Position numbers and translations under genes: made by a program
In this document: positions 1 to 6,211 of the stretch, one piece after another
Numbering within the stretch: the stretch's first letter is position 1
Layout of the letters: each line of letters starts with the position of its first letter
Assembly (NCBI GenBank): GCA_934276695.1
Contig: CAKQTF010000061.1
Span: forward strand, 1-6,313
DNA: 6,313 nt
Reading direction: 5' to 3'
Source: an uncultured Spirochaetales bacterium
GTDB taxonomy: Bacteria; Spirochaetota; Spirochaetia; Sphaerochaetales; Sphaerochaetaceae
Notes under the pieces: generated by a model
The model's database searches: none
Seen by the model: the letters and a program-made list of their open reading frames with translations, nothing else
What the model was told of the DNA's origin: nothing

Positions 1-235
1 GGCTTACCATCAAAAGAAATCACAAACATCAAGATACAGCCAAGAAGTGGTGGCATCGCTGTTGTCATGCCATTAATCAAGGCATAATATTCAGGCATTG
101 CGTTCTTTACAAGAGATGGTGAAATCCATAAGAACACCACCAACACCAAAACACCAATAATAGCCCTCTCACGTGCATCAGCCTTAGCTATACTTCCTTT
201 TAAACTAATTGCCTTAGCAGTATCAATATCCTTAA
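1..235 (-). other. Transporter-like part of the chimeric frame (DASS/SLC13 divalent anion:Na+ symporter, internal fragment)
   Basis: These codons (about residues 128-205 of the chimeric frame) encode a basic linker (SLKGSIAKADARERA) followed by a membrane segment with VLVLVVFLWIS. A second hydrophobic segment, TAMPPLLGCILMFVISFDGK, follows. In DASS/SLC13 anion symporters a cytoplasmic loop of the type 'lGpms.aEkr' precedes a helix ending in LLWI. A helix before a 'DGKP...W' stretch comes next, in the middle of the protein between its two repeat halves. The family assignment is from recalled motifs. The codons are richer in A/T-ending choices (ATT, AGT, TTA, AAA, GGT, GTT) than those of mnmG or mnmE. 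The N-terminal half of any such transporter, including its first sodium/substrate site, is missing because RsmG sequence stands in its place; the C-terminal half would lie outside the window. Confidence 0.6.
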
Positions 236-617
236 TATCATGCTCTGAAACACATGCATTCCTCAGCCCCAGCTTTGCAATAACCCCTCTAAGAAAGCCA
301 GCCCTGCGGCTCATGCGCTCGATAAGAACAAACTCACGGTCAGGAAACAGCACGGAAAGGACAATGCCTGGAAGCCCCGCTCCTGAACCAAGATCCGCTA
401 TCACATCCCCGCTCTGAGTAAGCTCATCAAAGAACCTGTATGCACTTGCAGAGTCAAGCAGATGCCTTATTATTATTCCTTCTTCGCTCTTTTCACCGAC
501 AAGCTTCAGCGCCGGATTGAACAGAATAAGCTCTGAGAGATACTCCCTGAGCTTTGCTGCACTCTCTTCCGGGCATGGAACCCCGATTACTGAAAGACCA
601 TCAAGCAGCTTATCCAC
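1..617 (-). CDS. rsmG: Chimeric open frame: N-terminal half of RsmG (16S rRNA m7G527 methyltransferase) joined in frame to a DASS/SLC13-like transporter segment; partial at left edge
   Basis: RsmG (GidB) uses S-adenosylmethionine to methylate N7 of G527 of 16S rRNA. The frame starts at GTG (615-617); an in-frame stop lies just upstream, and AGAGG sits 5 nt before the GTG, inside the end of mnmG, which it overlaps. It stays open for 205 codons to the window edge. Residues 1-~125 look like RsmG: the helical start with FNPALKLVGE (33-42), RHLLDS (51-56), the SAM-binding loop DLGSGAGLPG (75-84), and the acidic end of strand 2 (VLIER, 97-101) followed by RAGFLR. From about residue 126-132 the RsmG character stops. 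The usual downstream RAF-containing motif and C-terminal half are absent. Instead come basic residues and two hydrophobic segments (about 153-170 and 179-201) resembling an anion symporter. The protein as read would probably lack methyltransferase activity. Whether the join is biological or an assembly error cannot be decided here. Confidence 0.85.
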   Translation of the reverse strand, partial: MDKLLDGLSVIGVPCPEESAAKLREYLSELILFNPALKLVGEKSEEGIIIRHLLDSASAYRFFDELTQSGDVIADLGSGAGLPGIVLSVLFPDREFVLIERMSRRAGFLRGVIAKLGLRNACVSEHDIKDIDTAKAISLKGSIAKADARERAIIGVLVLVVFLWISPSLVKNAMPEYYALINGMTTAMPPLLGCILMFVISFDGK

Positions 618-2412
618 GATGACCTCTCACAGCAACAGCAAGAACTGCAGTGTCAGAGACCCTGACACCGGATATGCGGCCGGCCTGGCCGATTGAATGA
701 GGCCTGATCATCTTGAATTTCTCTCTGGACTCAGAAGAGAGGCCATCAACGCTATCGTAGTCGAAATCATCAGGAATGAGTATGCTCTCCTCCCTCTTAG
801 CCCTCTCTGCCTCAATCTCCTGACGCTTAAGATATCCCGCATATTTGACATCAAGCTCCACTTCCTCTAGAGTGCGGCGGGGAAAATCTGAAAGCGCAGG
901 GACTCCCAGCGAACTGATCGTGACCTCCGGCTCCTTTATTGCATCAAGGCCATTCTTGCCATTATGCCTGGACTCCTTAAGAAGAGACTTTATCATATCC
1001 ATGTCCTTAAGCTTCCTCTCAAGCAGCTGCATTCTCTCAGCTGTTGCAAGCCCGGCCTTATAGCCCTTTTCCGTAAGCCTTATATCTGCATTATCATGGC
1101 GCAGGGACAGCCTGTACTCTGCCCTTGACGTGAACATCCTGTACGGCTCTTTCGTGCCTTTTGTGACAAGGTCATCAATCAGCACACCGATGTAAGCATC
1201 CGTGCGTCCAAGGATCAGCGGCTTCTCGCCTCCAAGCTTAAGAGCCGCATTCATCCCAGCAATCAGTCCCTGGGCAGCAGCTTCCTCATAGCCGCTCGTG
1301 CCATTGGTCTGCCCTGCAACGAACAGACCTTCAATGATCTTTGACTCAAGCGAAGGATAGAGGTCCTGCGGATCCATATAATCATATTCAACAGCATATG
1401 CAGGACGCATTATCTCCACATGCCTGAGGCCTGGAAGCGTCCTTATGAACTGATGCTGCACTTCTTCTGGAAGCGATGAAGAGAGCCCGTTAAGGTACAT
1501 CTCCTCTGTTCCTATGCCTTCCGGTTCGACGAATATCTGATGCCTTGGCCTATCAGGAAACCGGACAACCTTATCCTCAATTGATGGGCAATAACGGGGG
1601 CCTTTCCCGACAATCTTACCGCCATAGAGAGGAGATCTGTGAATATTATCACGGATTATCCTATGTGTCTCCTCATTCGTGTATGTCACATAGCATGGCA
1701 GCGAAGGCCTGTCGATATGCTCATACATGAATGAGAACGGCTCCATCTCCTCGTCTCCATTCTGAATCTCAAGCTCATCGAAATCAAGAGAGCTCTTCCG
1801 GACTCTCGCAGGTGTTCCTGTCTTCATGCGCCCCAGATGGAATCCCCTCTTCCTGAGATTAGTGCCAAGCCCGATTGCAGCAGGCTCCCCAAGACGTCCC
1901 GAGGAGGCATCATACTCCCCTATGAATATCCTCCCCTCCATGAATGTGCCAGTCGTGAGCACAACGGCCTTTGCGCTGATCTCCCAGCCACGCTCTGTCC
2001 TCACGCCGATTATCCTATGGCTGCTCTCATCAGCAATAAGATCTATGACAGTGTCCATGAACAGAAACAGATGAGGCTGCGCATCGCAGGTTTCCTTGGC
2101 AATGCGTGAATATGTGAATTTGTCAGCCTGAGCACGCGGAGCCTGCACTGCAGGGCCACGCCGTCTGTTGAGGATCCTGAACTGGATCATCGATTTATCA
2201 ATCAGATGGCCCATCTCGCCCCCAAGTGCATCAATCTCCCTTACAAGATTGCCCTTTGCAAGTCCGCCTACTGCAGGATTGCATGAAAGACGGCCTATAG
2301 CATCCAGGCTCTGGGTAATCATAAGAGTGTCATATCCGATCCGGCTAAGGGCCAGCGCAGCCTCGATGCCTGCATGCCCTCCTCCGATAACTATTGCATC
2401 ATAATCTCTCAT
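610..2412 (-). CDS. mnmG: tRNA uridine-5-carboxymethylaminomethyl(34) synthesis enzyme MnmG (GidA)
   Basis: FAD-dependent subunit of the MnmE-MnmG complex. With methylene-tetrahydrofolate, glycine or ammonium, FAD and NADH it builds the (carboxymethyl)aminomethyl side chain on C5 of wobble uridine 34 of tRNAs reading split codon boxes; it acts in the cytoplasm. The 600-residue protein opens with a Rossmann dinucleotide fold (IGGGHAGIEAA, 9-19) and SCNPAVGGLAKGNLVREIDALGG (43-65). GPRYCPSIEDK (271-281) matches the first GidA signature and carries Cys275; with Cys44 it corresponds to the conserved cysteine pair, Cys277 and Cys47 in E. coli. AGQTNGTSGYEEAAAQG (366-382) matches the second signature. 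The C-terminal helical domain ends with SIGQAGRISGV (573-583), the part that contacts MnmE and tRNA. ATG at 2412 follows the mnmE stop by 3 bp, with AGGAA 8 nt upstream inside mnmE, implying coupled translation. Length is slightly shorter than E. coli (629). No key residue is missing. Confidence 0.97.
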   Translation of the reverse strand: MRDYDAIVIGGGHAGIEAALALSRIGYDTLMITQSLDAIGRLSCNPAVGGLAKGNLVREIDALGGEMGHLIDKSMIQFRILNRRRGPAVQAPRAQADKFTYSRIAKETCDAQPHLFLFMDTVIDLIADESSHRIIGVRTERGWEISAKAVVLTTGTFMEGRIFIGEYDASSGRLGEPAAIGLGTNLRKRGFHLGRMKTGTPARVRKSSLDFDELEIQNGDEEMEPFSFMYEHIDRPSLPCYVTYTNEETHRIIRDNIHRSPLYGGKIVGKGPRYCPSIEDKVVRFPDRPRHQIFVEPEGIGTEEMYLNGLSSSLPEEVQHQFIRTLPGLRHVEIMRPAYAVEYDYMDPQDLYPSLESKIIEGLFVAGQTNGTSGYEEAAAQGLIAGMNAALKLGGEKPLILGRTDAYIGVLIDDLVTKGTKEPYRMFTSRAEYRLSLRHDNADIRLTEKGYKAGLATAERMQLLERKLKDMDMIKSLLKESRHNGKNGLDAIKEPEVTISSLGVPALSDFPRRTLEEVELDVKYAGYLKRQEIEAERAKREESILIPDDFDYDSVDGLSSESREKFKMIRPHSIGQAGRISGVRVSDTAVLAVAVRGHRG

Positions 2413-2415
2413 TTA

Positions 2416-3723
2416 TCACTTTCCTAAACAGAAATTCGAGAAGAGATGATCAAGTATCTCATCGCTTGTTACCTCTCCTGTCAGCTCTCCCAGAGCAGAT
2501 AAGGCAGCCTGGAAGAACAGAGCAAGCACATCTGCGCTCTGATCTTTTGACTCCTCTGCTTCCCGCAGTGCATCTATTGCCTCTGCAAGCTTCTCTCTCT
2601 GCCTGCTGCTCTCGATGACAGGAACACTGCTGACCTCCACAAGATCCTTTGTAAGGTACGAAGCTATTGCATGTGCAACATCCCCGACTCCCTCACCTGT
2701 GACAGATGAGAAGGAGAGATCTGCAGAAGACCCCGTTACATCCTTCTTCGAGTGCACATACAAAGTCCTCTCCTGTCCTTCAGGAGCAGGCTCATCGCCA
2801 TCAAGCACATATACCACTAGATCAGCATCCGCCATAAGGCCGATGCTCCTCTTTATCCCTTCTCTCTCCACATCGTTCTCAGAGTCCCTGAGGCCTGCTG
2901 TATCAAAGAGCCTGACAGGAATTCCTTCTATCTCGGCAGAGGCTTCAATGAAATCCCTTGTAGTCCCCTCCTCTGAGGATACTATAGCCCTGTTTTCCTT
3001 TAAAAGCGCATTGAAAAGACTGGATTTCCCAGCATTTGCATGCCCTGCAAGAACAACAGAAGCACCTTCACTGTATAGCCTCGATGCCCTGTAAGTCGAT
3101 TCTATGTCAGATAGCCTTCTGATCAGCTTCTCGACTCTTTCAGCAGGGAATACCCAGTCATCTATTATCTCATCCTCTCCATAATCGAGATATACCTCGA
3201 GAGATGAGAGTATATCGACAATCTCATCCTTTGCTTCTGCAGCCTCGCGCCTTATCGAGCCCTCAAGCCTCTCCAGCGCTTCCCTGCTTCCTCTTTCGCT
3301 TCTGGATCTTACAATCTCCTCGACAGCCTCGGCCTCGGTAAGGTCAATCCGGCCATGAAGGAATGCCCTGTATGTGAACTCCCCAGGAAGAGCCTTCCTG
3401 AATCCGGCCTTCTCAAGCACTGATGATATTGCCCTGATCACAGCAAGAGACCCATGAGACATGATCTCGAATGCCTCTTCTGATGTATAGCCATGACCCT
3501 TCGGATAGAGTATGAGCATAACCTCATCCACTTTTCCGCCTTCTGCATCAAGCACATAGCCATGCCTGACTGAAGTCCTTCCAGCTTTTTCAATCCTTCC
3601 AGAGAAATACGGAGCAAGCATTGAGATGACATCTTCCCCGCTGGCTCTTATGACAGCTAGTGCAGATGGGGAGAATGGAGTCGCTAAGGCATAGACAGGC
3701 TCAAGAGTTGTATACTTAGGCAT
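2416..3723 (-). CDS. mnmE: tRNA modification GTPase MnmE (TrmE)
   Basis: Potassium-activated, dimeric GTPase that partners with MnmG in U34 modification of tRNA. Counted from the preferred start at 3723 (435 residues), the order is: N-terminal tetrahydrofolate-binding domain (VYALATPFSPSALAVIRASG, 10-29; PGEFTYRAFLHGRIDLTEAEAV, 113-134), helical domain, and the G domain inserted from about 220. G1 is GHANAGKSS (227-235), G2 EGTTRD (252-257), G3 DTAGL (274-278), G4 HSKKD (324-328). The protein ends in CLGK, the conserved C-terminal CxGK whose cysteine is essential in E. coli. G1 lacks the usual proline and G4 has Ser for the canonical Asn. The open frame extends 10 codons upstream to an ATG at 3753, but that extension (MFLLNLYYKS) is unlike the family and would cover a promoter-like -35 box. 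MPKYTTLEP at 3723 aligns well with MnmE starts. First gene of the mnmE-mnmG-rsmG operon. Confidence 0.95.
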   Translation of the reverse strand: MPKYTTLEPVYALATPFSPSALAVIRASGEDVISMLAPYFSGRIEKAGRTSVRHGYVLDAEGGKVDEVMLILYPKGHGYTSEEAFEIMSHGSLAVIRAISSVLEKAGFRKALPGEFTYRAFLHGRIDLTEAEAVEEIVRSRSERGSREALERLEGSIRREAAEAKDEIVDILSSLEVYLDYGEDEIIDDWVFPAERVEKLIRRLSDIESTYRASRLYSEGASVVLAGHANAGKSSLFNALLKENRAIVSSEEGTTRDFIEASAEIEGIPVRLFDTAGLRDSENDVEREGIKRSIGLMADADLVVYVLDGDEPAPEGQERTLYVHSKKDVTGSSADLSFSSVTGEGVGDVAHAIASYLTKDLVEVSSVPVIESSRQREKLAEAIDALREAEESKDQSADVLALFFQAALSALGELTGEVTSDEILDHLFSNFCLGK

Positions 3724-3734
3724 GCTCTTATAAT
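3708..3734 (+). promoter_or_regulatory. Candidate promoter for epmA (overlaps the start of mnmE)
   Basis: A perfect TATAAT lies at 3729-3734. TTGTAT at 3708-3713 could serve as the -35 element, although a 15-nt spacer is short. A start near 3741 would give epmA a leader of about 73 nt to the ATG at 3814. The TATAAT overlaps the opposing -10 candidate of mnmE almost completely, so the two divergent promoters may compete for RNA polymerase. Confidence 0.4.
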
Positions 3735-3758
3735 ATAAATTAAGCAAAAACATGTAAA
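3730..3758 (-). promoter_or_regulatory. Candidate promoter for mnmE-mnmG-rsmG
   Basis: Read on the minus strand, TTTACA (3753-3758) is followed after 17 nt by TATTAT (3730-3735), each one mismatch from the sigma-70-type -35 and -10 consensus. The expected transcription start falls at about 3723-3724, on or next to the preferred mnmE ATG. That would make the message leaderless or nearly so. Only a weak purine stretch (AAGAG) precedes the ATG. Prediction by eye only. Confidence 0.5.
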
Positions 3759-3813
3759 CAAAACACAGCCCTATTTATTGCTTCTTCCGCCAGCTCCAGG
3801 TATCCTTGTATCC

Positions 3814-4782
3814 ATGTTTGATTTCAGAGCGCAGAGAGCGCGCAGCCTGCTATACAGAAACATCAGATCTTATTTCGATGAAAGAGGATATCTTGAAGTA
3901 TTCACACCCACATTATCCCCTTCGCTCATCCCGGAGCCAACGATAAAGGCATTCGGAACTGAGTTCATAAATGAATTCACTGGCAACCTCAGCCTCTACA
4001 TGATCCCGTCTCCAGAGATCTTCATGAAGGAGCTTCTGGCCGCAGGATCACCGTCAATCTATCAGATATCAAGCTGTTTCAGGAATTCAGAGCAGCTCGG
4101 CGATGTGCATAACCCGGAATTCACCATGCTTGAGTACTATACTCTCGGAGCAGATGATGGGGACTCAATCCGGATCACAATCGACATGATCCGCAAAAGC
4201 GCTGTCAGAGAATGCAGCTGGATGAAGGAGGAGCCTCTTATCATAACAGTGGAAGAAGCCATGGAAGAGTATGCAGGAGTCGATCTTATCAGAGCCCAGG
4301 ATATAGCATACCTAAGAGCAGAAGCAGAGAGGCTCGGGCTTCTGCTTCCAGATCATGAATCATGGGAGGATACCTTCAACAGGATATTCCTGACATATGT
4401 GGAACCAGCGCTTCCTAAGGATAGGGAGGTATACCTCAGGGACTATCCGAAGCAGATTGAATGCCTTGCAAAGGAATATGCTGACAGGCCATACAGAATG
4501 CGATGGGAGATGTACATAAACGGAATCGAAGTTGCGAACTGCTACACAGAGGAGACAGACTGCAGCAGGATCCAGAGCTACTATGAAAGGGAGCAGAAGC
4601 GCCTTGAAGAGGAAAGAGCAGGGAGCGGGGATGTGATCTCAAAGGCTGATTTCAGCTTTGCTTCCCTCCCTATGCCGGAGATGAGCGGAGTCGCAATCGG
4701 GCTTGACAGGCTGCTGCTTGCAGAATACGGCGGAGATGAGATTGAACCCCTGCTTCTCTTCCCGATGAAGAATATGCTCTGA
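3814..4782 (+). CDS. epmA: Elongation factor P--(R)-beta-lysine ligase EpmA (PoxA/GenX/YjeA), a LysRS paralogue
   Basis: Activates (R)-beta-lysine with ATP and attaches it to the conserved lysine of EF-P. It is a class II lysyl-tRNA-synthetase catalytic core without the N-terminal anticodon-binding OB domain, as expected for EpmA. Counted from the ATG at 3814 (322 residues; E. coli has 325): motif 1 YFDERGYLEVFTPTLSPS (20-37), SPEIFMK (66-72), motif 2 FRNSEQLGDVHNPEFTMLEYY (89-109), GIEVANCYTEETD (237-249), motif 3 GVAIGLDR (292-299). Ala294 corresponds to E. coli Ala298, which favours beta-lysine where LysRS has Gly. The usual ANG of the substrate pocket is ANC here. The frame reaches back to a TTG at 3778 (12 more residues, proline-rich), but no ribosome-binding site precedes it and the ATG fits the family length. 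Divergent from mnmE and followed 105 bp later by its substrate gene efp. Confidence 0.93.
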   Translation: MFDFRAQRARSLLYRNIRSYFDERGYLEVFTPTLSPSLIPEPTIKAFGTEFINEFTGNLSLYMIPSPEIFMKELLAAGSPSIYQISSCFRNSEQLGDVHNPEFTMLEYYTLGADDGDSIRITIDMIRKSAVRECSWMKEEPLIITVEEAMEEYAGVDLIRAQDIAYLRAEAERLGLLLPDHESWEDTFNRIFLTYVEPALPKDREVYLRDYPKQIECLAKEYADRPYRMRWEMYINGIEVANCYTEETDCSRIQSYYEREQKRLEEERAGSGDVISKADFSFASLPMPEMSGVAIGLDRLLLAEYGGDEIEPLLLFPMKNML

Positions 4783-4789
4783 GCAATAC

Positions 4790-4819
4790 TTTACTTTATG
4801 CTATGCTTTCTGATAAACT
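4790..4819 (+). promoter_or_regulatory. Weak promoter candidate in the epmA-efp gap
   Basis: TTTACT (4790-4795) and TAAACT (4814-4819), 18 nt apart, resemble -35 and -10 boxes; TATAAA at 4845-4850 is an alternative -10 without a good -35. EF-P is usually needed in large amounts, so a promoter of its own in this gap is reasonable. The only hairpin in the gap is short (GGTC/GACC, 4828-4841) with no T-tract, so read-through from epmA is also possible. Confidence 0.3.
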
Positions 4820-4887
4820 AGTCGGCGGTCACACAAAGACCTGATATAAAACAAATTATCATTCTATTCAGTACTGAGGTAATAAAA

Positions 4888-5451
4888 ATGATTAAAGCAG
4901 GACAGATTGAAAAGGGAACAGCACTCCTTATCAAGGGACAGCCTTTCCTCTGCATCGAGCGTGAATTCGTTAATCCTGGAAAGGGATCTGCATTTGTACG
5001 CTTAAAGCTCAAGAGCCCAGCAACAGGCCAGACTCTCCAGGAGACAATGAAGAGCCAGGACAATGCTGAAGACATCACAATCGAGGATCATGATTTCCAG
5101 TATCTCTACAACGATGGTGAGAACTTCGCATTCATGAACACAGACAACTATGAGCAGATTGAAGTGCCAATGAAGGCATTCCCTGATTATGAGTATCTCA
5201 TGAAAGACGGTGAGACATACAGGATTACAATGTGGGAAGACCAGGTCCTTGACATCCAGATCCCTTCAAAGGTCGTCTATGTCGTAGCTGAGACAGAAGA
5301 TGCCGTCAAGGGTGATACAGTCCAGGGTGTTACAAAGGATGCAGTTCTCGAGACTGGCCTTAAGATCCGTGTTCCAGGCTTCATCAAGCAGGGCGAGAAA
5401 GTCAGGATCAACACTGAGACTAAGGAATACATCGAAAGAGTCAACAGCTAA
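4888..5451 (+). CDS. efp: Elongation factor P
   Basis: EF-P binds between the ribosomal P and E sites and promotes peptide-bond formation at consecutive prolines. The 187-residue protein has the usual length and three-barrel layout. The KOW-like domain I carries the acceptor loop PGKGSAFVRLKL (30-41), with Lys32 equivalent to E. coli Lys34, the residue modified by EpmA. OB domain II has YLYNDGENFAFMNTDNYEQI (71-90). Domain III contains KGDTVQGVTKDAVLETGLKIRVP (about 141-163), matching the EF-P signature K-x-A-x4-G-x2-[LIV]-x-V-P. A strong ribosome-binding site, TGAGGT (4875-4880), lies 7 nt before the ATG. The adjacent epmA gene supports beta-lysylation as the modification used, in place of rhamnosylation or 5-aminopentanol. 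Codons are rich in well-used choices (AAG, CTC/CTT, ATC), consistent with high expression. Confidence 0.97.
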   Translation: MIKAGQIEKGTALLIKGQPFLCIEREFVNPGKGSAFVRLKLKSPATGQTLQETMKSQDNAEDITIEDHDFQYLYNDGENFAFMNTDNYEQIEVPMKAFPDYEYLMKDGETYRITMWEDQVLDIQIPSKVVYVVAETEDAVKGDTVQGVTKDAVLETGLKIRVPGFIKQGEKVRINTETKEYIERVNS

Positions 5452-5462
5452 TCAAATAGCAG

Positions 5463-5488
5463 AAGCCAGCCATCGTGCTGGCTTTTTT
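5463..5488 (+). terminator. Rho-independent terminator of efp
   Basis: An 8-bp perfect stem (AAGCCAGC at 5463-5470 with GCTGGCTT at 5477-5484) closes a 6-nt loop. It runs straight into a tract of six T (5483-5488). It begins 11 bp after the efp stop, so it ends the epmA-efp transcription unit. Confidence 0.92.
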
Positions 5489-6081
5489 CATATCTTGTCC
5501 ATACCCCATTATCATCGTTGCATGTGTTTTAGCAGACACACTTCTGGTGTTTTCTGCTGTTGCGACTTCCAAGCATCCGAAGATTATTATGAATGATTCT
5601 GCTTTCCTGCCAATCAGATTGGACTTCGTCATGTACTGGCTCTGCCGCTCTTACTTTTTTCTTCTGCATATTCAGCACTCTCATATGTTCCAAGTGAGCA
5701 ACATGAGAGAAAACCACCCTTTCCAATTTGCCCTATTACAGAAGCTTTCTCGCTTGCAATGGTATCATATATACTGTGCCGGTCCAACGGAAAACATATC
5801 ATTCAATAACTGAAAACCAATCTCCTCTATATAAATTAGTATGACTTGTAAGTTTATTCCTGGAAGCATCCATTACCGAGAAACCAAATGCGCTTCCATA
5901 ATAATTTTTACCATTATAGAATCCATGGGATTATCATTGACTGTTCTTTTTAATGGATCTGATATTGAAAAATCAATCTGAATTAGAATAATTACCAAGT
6001 ATTTCCATTGCGGAATTCCATGTTGATATGACAGTAAGAAAAGTATGATCTAATGCATTTTCCAGAATTCCAAAAATCTTT

Positions 6082-6110
6082 TTGACCAAATTGAAATGAC
6101 GAAAGATAAA
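6082..6110 (+). promoter_or_regulatory. Candidate promoter of the enolase-superfamily gene
   Basis: TTGACC (6082-6087, five of six to consensus) and GATAAA (6105-6110, four of six) are separated by an ideal 17 nt. Transcription would start near 6117 and give a leader of about 95 nt. A second, weaker candidate lies upstream: TTGACT (5937-5942) with GATATT (5961-5966) after 18 nt. Confidence 0.5.
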
Positions 6111-6123
6111 AACTCCTTATTTA

Positions 6124-6173
6124 GTTCAGAAAAATCCATGTTTCTGTCATTAAGACTAGGTTTATTTCTGAAC
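6124..6173 (+). repeat. Inverted repeats in the leader, with two mutually exclusive pairings
   Basis: GTTCAGAAA (6124-6132) is perfectly complementary to TTTCTGAAC (6165-6173), a 9-bp stem with a 32-nt loop. The CAGAAA within the left arm can instead pair with a nearer TTTCTG (6141-6146), a 6-bp stem with an 8-nt loop. The left arm cannot pair with both. The repeats lie between the predicted transcription start and the gene. They could be an operator or a structured leader, but the stems are AT-rich and may be chance. Confidence 0.35.
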
Positions 6174-6211
6174 ACACTGACCTTACCATGTACTCATCAG
6201 GAGAAACACAA

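Larger units (their letters stand above)
5489..6211. other. AT-rich intergenic stretch with no supported gene
   Basis: About 720 bp between the efp terminator and the next gene. It is clearly more AT-rich than the genes to its left and has stops in all frames at short intervals after about 5815. The 5489-5815 part has open frames of about 60-110 codons on both strands, but none has a ribosome-binding site or a recognisable motif. The one on the plus strand would start inside the terminator hairpin. I see no tRNA, rRNA, CRISPR or transposase. Small features are a 13-nt near-palindrome (AATCC-ATG-GGATT, 5920-5932), an 8-bp direct repeat GAATTCCA (6013-6020 and 6065-6072), and the promoter and inverted repeats listed separately at 6082-6173. 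Confidence 0.6.

Noticed and set aside
2615..3094. Plus-strand open frame of 159 codons opposite mnmE
   Set aside because: Serine- and proline-rich antisense shadow of the MnmE G domain, which is itself clearly the coding strand.
3751..3753. ATG at 3753 as the mnmE start
   Set aside because: The extra ten residues do not resemble MnmE, no clear ribosome-binding site precedes it, and it overlaps the -35 candidate; the ATG at 3723 fits the family better.
3778..3780. TTG as the epmA start
   Set aside because: No ribosome-binding site and an atypical proline-rich extension; the ATG at 3814 gives the usual family length. The upstream start cannot be excluded.
4828..4841. Hairpin after epmA as a terminator
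   Set aside because: Only a 4-bp stem with a 7-nt loop and no T-tract follows.
5629..5802. Minus-strand open frame of about 57 codons (contains VIGQIGKGGF and a lysine/glutamate-rich end)
   Set aside because: No ribosome-binding site, no recognised family, and AT-rich surroundings; kept only as a possible gene remnant in the findings.
5475..5813. Plus-strand open frame of about 112 codons with hydrophobic start
   Set aside because: It would begin inside the efp terminator hairpin, has no ribosome-binding site, and its residues (rich in F, S, H, C) show no motif.
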